Source: Tetmemena sp. SeJ-2015 (taxonomy: Eukaryota; Ciliophora; Spirotrichea; Sporadotrichida; Oxytrichidae). Taken from it: a DNA stretch of 10,240 nucleotides. Location: assembly GCA_027382625.1 (NCBI GenBank), contig JAJKFJ010016144.1, positions 1-10,240 of the forward strand, read 5' to 3'. Within the stretch, counting starts at the first letter, position 1. Each line of letters begins with the position of its first letter. A program made the position numbers and the translations under genes. Shown piece after piece: positions 6,832-10,240 of this stretch. Below the pieces are notes generated by a model. It was given only the letters and a program-made list of their open reading frames with translations, was not told where the DNA came from and made no database searches.

Positions 6832-8455
6832 ATGGAATTCCAAGTAGTATCTCTACCCCAACCTCAGATGTAGAACAATCAGCATAATTACTCTCCAAAT
6901 TAATATAATGGAAACTTTCTTCCGTTAATTCAAACAACACAAAGTGTTGCTATAAATGATTATAGTAAAAATAAGACTTACATTCCCTCAGGATCCCTCA
7001 CTCAACAGAACTCTTCCTCTAATCTGAGGTACAAAGAAGACTTAATAAATTCACATGAGCATTCCCATTCTTCATAAATTTAATATAGAATTATAATGAG
7101 CAGGTGATTCCAGATTATTCGTGGGAAAGCAGTCTACAATGGAAAGGTGCCTCTCCTATTATGTTAAAAAATTATTTCTTATGTTGATTTCTCCCAATAA
7201 GTTTCTTCCCCACAAGAAGCATTTTGCTGAGCCAGAGGTCCCCTCCTTAGCCAAAAAACACAACTACAATCCTATCACGAATCTGAGAGCCTACAATAAC
7301 TCAACTATTTAGGCCTCTAACTACTCATCTTTAGTAAGCCCTAAGAGATCTCTCTAAGGTGGAAACATACATATGCAAGGGGAAAATTTAGGATTATCTA
7401 CAAATCTTGGAATAGGAGTAGGGTTCGAGATGGGATTGGGCAAGACTGGCAAAAGATACAACCAGGAGGGTTGGGTAAATCATGAAGAAGGCCAAGAGTG
7501 GTAATTCAAGCCTAACAAGAGATAATTGTTGCAAATTGTTTTCCTCTTAAAGGATTATTTTGTTAAGAGATAATTGAAACCGTTTGATCATCAAGAATAC
7601 GATCCAGTTGTTTACTCTACTTTTATATTTCTTAAACTATATTAATTGCTTTAAATGATTGGGAGGAAGAAGATAGTCTCTGACCTCACAGTAGTCAAAC
7701 CACGAATAGAGCGATTCCCTGAGGAGGCTTTTAACAGCTCTCCCAAATATCCAATAAAGTAAAACAAGTAATTTGGCACATTAGGACTTTTGAAGAGTAT
7801 CAAACTCAAAAGCAAGTACTCGCCGTCCATTGAGTAGAAAGGACTTTCATCTAGGAATATAAACGAACCAGCAGTGTAGCTTAATTTAGAACCAGATCAA
7901 GAATTAAAATATTTTTTAGTAGCTTCCTAATAAAATTTGAAGAAGTTAACCCGATATAGAACTTGTTTAGCAGCTCATAGAATTACTTGTAGAAGTACAA
8001 GGGGGTGAAGTAATTGCAGGAAGGTCATAAAAATTTGCTTAAATAAGAGGAGTAAAGAACCAAAAGAACTATTTAATTATGCTATAATAAATTTAGATTG
8101 GGTATGTAATTTATTTTAAACTTATGAGTATGTGATGAATCAAATGCAAGAGAGAAGAAACTATGGGCTAAAAGCAAGGAAGCAAAGTGATGGCGGAGTC
8201 TTTTAGGGAAGCATGAGCCGTGATGTGAGTCATGAGAGATCTCAATCTTTTGAAAAGCATGCTCAATATTGAACGAATGATACAGATATATGCCTTCTTA
8301 TACGCGAGTAGTGAGAAATTAGTTTAGAGAATTATTTCATTAAGAACTTTTACGTTTCACAATGAGTTTATAATGGCCTCTAATTTATTTACTTCATAAA
8401 AGCCTTGATCACGGACATAGATGCGTTCAATAAGTACGAAGAGATGGTAAATTGA
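6832..8455 (+). CDS. Unknown protein, N/Q/S-rich N-terminus, eight IESs
   Basis: The gene is read from ATG 6832 to TGA 8453-8455. After IES deletion it is about 430 residues, or 450 if the tentative IES 21 is kept. No family is recognised. The N-terminal 80 residues are polar (QNNQHNYSPNQYNGN). A glycine-rich patch follows (NLGIGVGFEMGLGKTGKRY). Midway is a basic S/P segment (SLLKS-like, KSKYSPSIEQKG), then a helical region (LVQQLIELLVEVQGGEV), a basic stretch (MQERRNYGLKARKQ) and a hydrophobic helical end (ERMIQIYAFLYASSEKL, NEFIMALITDIDAFNKYEE). Five IESs here shift the frame, so the deduced protein depends on them; the repeated, consistent frame restoration is the evidence that it is real. 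The C-terminus is uncertain, because another possible IES (8438-8494) would bypass this stop. A role is not inferable. Confidence 0.75.
7055..7095. other. IES 18 (41 bp, pointer ATGAGCA)
   Basis: The 7-bp repeat ATGAGCA is at 7055-7061 and 7096-7102. The uncut frame ends at TGA just beyond the right pointer. Removal gives LINSHEQVIPDYSWESS. Confidence 0.92.
7152..7189. other. IES 19 (38 bp, pointer TCTCC)
   Basis: TCTCC at 7152-7156 and 7190-7194. The insert holds a TGA in the incoming frame. Removal gives QWKGASPNKFLPHKKHF, entering the next open frame. Confidence 0.9.
7517..7564. other. IES 20 (48 bp, 12-bp pointer AAGAGATAATTG)
   Basis: A perfect 12-bp direct repeat is at 7517-7528 and 7565-7576. 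The insert is in frame and TGA-free. Removal gives FKPNKRQLKPFDHQEYD. The pointer is the longest in this window. Confidence 0.88.
7615..7677. other. Possible IES 21 (63 bp, pointer CTCT)
   Basis: An AT-rich, hydrophobic in-frame stretch (TFIFLKLYQLL) breaks a polar context. CTCT at 7615-7618 and 7678-7681 would excise it to give DPVVYSDLTVVKPRIE. No frame shift or TGA forces removal, and a nearby AGT pair also fits, so this is tentative. Confidence 0.45.
7887..7956. other. IES 22 (70 bp, pointer TAGAAC; or 58 bp, pointer AACC)
   Basis: A frame change of 1 mod 3 is required here. TAGAAC at 7887-7892 and 7957-7962 gives QLNLELVQQLIELL. AACC at 7890-7893 and 7948-7951 gives QLNLEPDIELVQQL. Both fit, and the insert contains the AT-rich run in either case. 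Confidence 0.75.
8102..8127. other. IES 23 (26 bp, pointer GTATGT)
   Basis: GTATGT at 8102-8107 and 8128-8133. Removal converts a frame ending at TGA 8132 into QIQIGYVMNQMQERRNYG. Although GTATGT resembles a splice donor, the nearest GT-AG excision is 27 nt and fails the frame. Confidence 0.87.
8250..8268. other. IES 24 (19 bp, pointer TTGAA)
   Basis: TTGAA at 8250-8254 and 8269-8273. The shortest insert called. Without removal the frame stops at TGA 8270; with it the protein continues as ERSQSFERMIQIYAFLYASS. Confidence 0.75.
8376..8401. other. IES 25 (26 bp, pointer GCCT)
   Basis: GCCT at 8376-8379 and 8402-8405. The insert is AT-rich and its removal changes the frame, avoiding a TGA at 8406-8408. 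The product becomes FHNEFIMALITDIDAFNKY. Confidence 0.8.
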
Positions 8456-8494
8456 TCTTTGATCTAAAATGCTTCTGTTTTATGAATCTTTTTT
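8438..8494. other. Possible IES 26 (57 bp, pointer GAAG)
   Basis: GAAG at 8438-8441 and 8495-8498. Removal would delete the stop at 8453 and give NKYEGIIEKVERQMINSIFEH, which looks coding. No clear stop then follows before Vta1, so the gene may equally end at 8455. Confidence 0.4.
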
Positions 8495-8673
8495 GAAGGG
8501 ATAATCGAGAAAGTTGAAAGATAAATGATAAACTCAATTTTTGAACATAAAATATAATTATTTTCACTCTAACTAAAAATAATTAGCAAGTCAAATTTAA
8601 ACTTGGGTTAAGTTTATGGTTGTCAGAAATCTTAAAATTGGAATAAATTAGATTTAATATATCATCTATCTTA
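8456..8673. other. Spacer between unknown gene and VTA1, 218 bp
   Basis: The region is AT-rich. The first part (about 8495-8540) looks coding and may belong to the upstream gene. A tandem 7-bp repeat TTGATCT lies at 8452-8465 on the stop codon. The remainder probably carries UTRs. No TATA box can be singled out from the AT background. Confidence 0.5.
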
Positions 8674-9821
8674 ATGGCTTCTTCAATCGCCCCCATCAAA
8701 GCATACTTTAAGTACTCCATGGAACTTGTGACTATCAGTCCAGTTCTTTCCTACTATCTCAAACTTTATGGCGTCAACAAAGGTTTTATTTTTCATTAAA
8801 TACATCTTATATTCCCTTTTACATTAAGTTTTGAGTTGATGAAGAGTAATCCAGCAGTTGGCACTCCAGATGTAAAGCAATTCCTAATGGGAGAGCTACA
8901 AGATTTAGAAAGACTAAAGGCAGAGCTAGGCGGCACTTCAAAAGACGATCACAAAGTTATGACAGAGAACTTTGTGCTCAGTATTTTTGCTAAGGTTGAC
9001 AAAGAAGAGAGAACTTGTGAAAGAGTCACCAAGTAAAATAATAAAGTGCTTTCTGTTTGTTATTAATGTTATTTTAAGAAAATGCTATAGACTTCAAGCG
9101 ATGCAGTGACTTCATAGCTGTGCTCAATATGTTCGGCCCTCTTGATGGAGAGTGGCAAGAAAGGGATAAGTACTGTAAGTATAAGGCAGGCATGATTCTC
9201 AAATGCTTGAAGAACGGAGAGGAGCCACAGAGAGGCAACCCTTTCGTGAAGGAAGAAGAGCAGCCTCCCCAAATGGATATCGACGCAAATATGGGCGATA
9301 TTTCAGAATCAGTTCAGGCTCAAATGAGTCACCTCACTGTTTCAGAAGAGCAGAAGAATCCATACAATCATTAGCAGCAACAGCCCTCAGCTCAGCAGCA
9401 ATTCTAACAGTTTTAAAATTAAAACCCCTCAAACTAATTCAACTCTCATTAGCAGTTCAATTCCAATCAATAACCACAGTAGCCCCAATATAACCCTATG
9501 AACCATGGTTAAGCCCCAAACTAGAACTTTAATAGCAACTCTGGCATGGGAGGTGGAAATCTCAATCACATGCAATAACAACAGTAGCCATTCGGTTAAC
9601 CTCAACCATCTTAAATGAGTCAAGGACTCTCTCACAGTAATGTATCATAAGCATCAGGGGCTCCCAAAAGAAAAGATGCTGCTTATTACAAAGCAGTTGC
9701 TGATGCTAAGAAGAAAGCTTAAAATGCAGTTAGCGAGCTTGACTTTAGCAATGTAAATAATGCTCTTAAGTTTTTCAGAGAAGCTATAGCTCTCCTATAG
9801 CCATATGAGAACATATACTGA
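8674..9821 (+). CDS. VTA1: Vta1/LIP5, ESCRT-associated Vps4 regulator; two IESs
   Basis: Vta1 (LIP5 in animals) stimulates the AAA ATPase Vps4, which dismantles ESCRT-III on endosomes. From ATG 8674 to TGA 9819-9821 the product is 352 residues after removing 89 bp of IES. The N-terminal MIT-type domain (about 1-155) shows family landmarks: IKAYFKYSMELVTISPVLSY, KLYGVNKGFELM, TENFVLSIFAKVDKEERT, and YCKYKAGMILKCLKNGEEP. A Q/N/P-rich linker of about 140 residues follows, many of its glutamines being TAA or TAG. The C-terminal VSL domain that contacts Vps4 is at about 300-352 (AAYYKAVADAKKKAQNAVSE, then NALKFFREAIALLQPY). The linker is longer in polar residues than needed for folding and is probably disordered. 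The start gives the family N-terminus directly. Confidence 0.95.
8783..8827. other. IES 27 (45 bp, pointer GTTTT)
   Basis: GTTTT at 8783-8787 and 8828-8832. In-frame and TGA-free, but the encoded hydrophobic insert (FHQIHLIFPFTL) is absent from Vta1. Removal gives GVNKGFELMKSNP, the family arrangement. Confidence 0.93.
9035..9078. other. IES 28 (44 bp, pointer AAAAT)
   Basis: AAAAT at 9035-9039 and 9079-9083. Removal shifts the frame to give ERVTKQNAIDFKRCSDFIAV, matching the Vta1 helix that joins the two halves of the N-terminal domain. Confidence 0.94.
9369..9650 (+). repeat. Low-complexity Q/N/P-rich coding tract in VTA1
   Basis: About 94 codons dominated by glutamine (CAA, CAG, TAA, TAG), asparagine, proline and serine, with short runs such as QQQQP. 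No pointer-flanked insert was found within it. It corresponds to the flexible linker between the MIT-type and VSL domains. Confidence 0.8.
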
Positions 9822-9957
9822 TCAATTGTGCCTGATTAAAACTCCGAAGATTAATTTTTAATGAACTCTCCCTGATCTTTACCATTGTAGCTTGAAGATT
9901 TGTTTTCTCATTAGAATACATTTTAAAAACGCAAAATTTATTGTAAAATCTCTAATC
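9822..9957. other. Convergent intergenic region, 136 bp
   Basis: AT-rich space between the VTA1 stop and the stop of the minus-strand gene. It holds two 3' ends and perhaps chromosome-end sites; nothing else is recognisable. Confidence 0.6.
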
Positions 9958-10240
9958 TCAAAAAGCAGGGTGCTTTATCTTAATCCAAAGCACTTCTCTT
10001 ATTTTATCTTCTACCTTAGTTAGATGCGTAGGTGCGTTATATTAAGTGTAGATGTACTCATTCTCATCCTTAGGTAGAAGCTTCTCTTATTTCCAGAAAC
10101 CTTTTTTAACCAGGTCTAAAATAGTTTGCTTGTTTACTAAAACTTGAGTCTTCTCGTCCTAGCAGATATAGATTTCTATTTCATTCAACTCAACATGATG
10201 AATACTCGCCAACTTAGACTGCACATACTTCTTCAGATAC
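9958..10240 (-). CDS. C-terminal part of a RAWUL-like domain protein (partial)
   Basis: On the minus strand a frame enters from the window end and runs to TGA (9958-9960), 93 residues, with five TAA or TAG glutamines. It resembles the RAWUL ubiquitin-like domain found at the C-terminus of Polycomb-type RING proteins (PCGF, RING1, plant DRIP): YLKKYVQSKL, then ELNEIEIYICQDE, TILDLVKKGFWKQEKLL and NEYIYTQYN. This matches the pattern helix, VEI-C strand, TL-lxxLv helix with Trp, and a final strand. The RING would lie outside the window, so the assignment rests on general pattern memory and is moderate at best. No IES is required in the visible part. It is convergent with VTA1. Confidence 0.55.

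Noticed and set aside
8102..8128. Intron starting at GTATGT
   Set aside because: Excision from GTATGT to the next AG is 27 nt and does not change frame as required; the GTATGT repeat 26 bp apart does.
8272..8455. Minus-strand open frame opposite the end of the unknown gene
   Set aside because: The plus strand gives a better series once IES 24 and 25 are removed, and the minus frame shows no family sequence.
1..10240. Paramecium or Euplotes origin; transposon, CRISPR, tRNA or rRNA content
   Set aside because: Pointers are not all TA (Paramecium) and TGA is stop (not Euplotes). No transposase, repeat array, cloverleaf or rRNA-like sequence was seen, and no telomeric C4A4/G4T4 tract.

Overview
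The window looks like germline (micronuclear) DNA of a spirotrich ciliate of the Oxytricha/Stylonychia type. Two independent signals support this. First, every convincing protein reads through many TAA and TAG codons as glutamine, and TGA is the only stop. Second, almost every gene is cut by short AT-rich inserts (about 19 to 70 bp). Each insert is flanked by a short direct repeat, and deleting the insert with one repeat copy restores both the reading frame and the family sequence. These are internal eliminated sequences (IESs) with pointers. The pointers are varied words (AGTTC, AAATTG, ATTAAGAT and so on) rather than the invariant TA of Paramecium, and TGA is stop rather than cysteine, which excludes Euplotes. 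I call 28 IES sites: about 22 with good support, the rest with tentative or competing pointers. All segments are in order and on one strand, so no gene is scrambled as far as can be seen.

Layout: (1) 1-1990 (+), the 3' part of a long coiled-coil protein with seven IESs. (2) 2077-3576 (+), a Serinc/TDE1 multipass membrane protein with four IESs. (3) 3832-6530 (-), a TRAF7-like protein with a RING finger, TRAF-type zinc fingers, a coiled coil and WD40 repeats, with six IESs. (4) 6832-8455 (+), a protein of unknown family rich in N, Q and S, with eight IESs and a possible ninth that would move its end. (5) 8674-9821 (+), Vta1/LIP5, the ESCRT-associated activator of Vps4, with two IESs and a Q/N-rich linker. 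(6) 9958 to the window end (-), the C-terminal part of a protein with a RAWUL-like ubiquitin-fold domain.

Intergenic gaps are short and AT-rich: 86, 255, 301, 218 and 136 bp. After development each gene, or a pair of neighbours, would probably sit on its own small macronuclear chromosome. No telomeric C4A4/G4T4 tract, transposon or RNA gene is visible. The genes do not form an operon or pathway. Vta1 and Serinc both concern membranes, and the TRAF7-like and RAWUL proteins suggest ubiquitin signalling, but this adjacency is not evidence of joint function.

Convention: each IES interval runs from the first base of the left pointer copy to the base before the right pointer copy.
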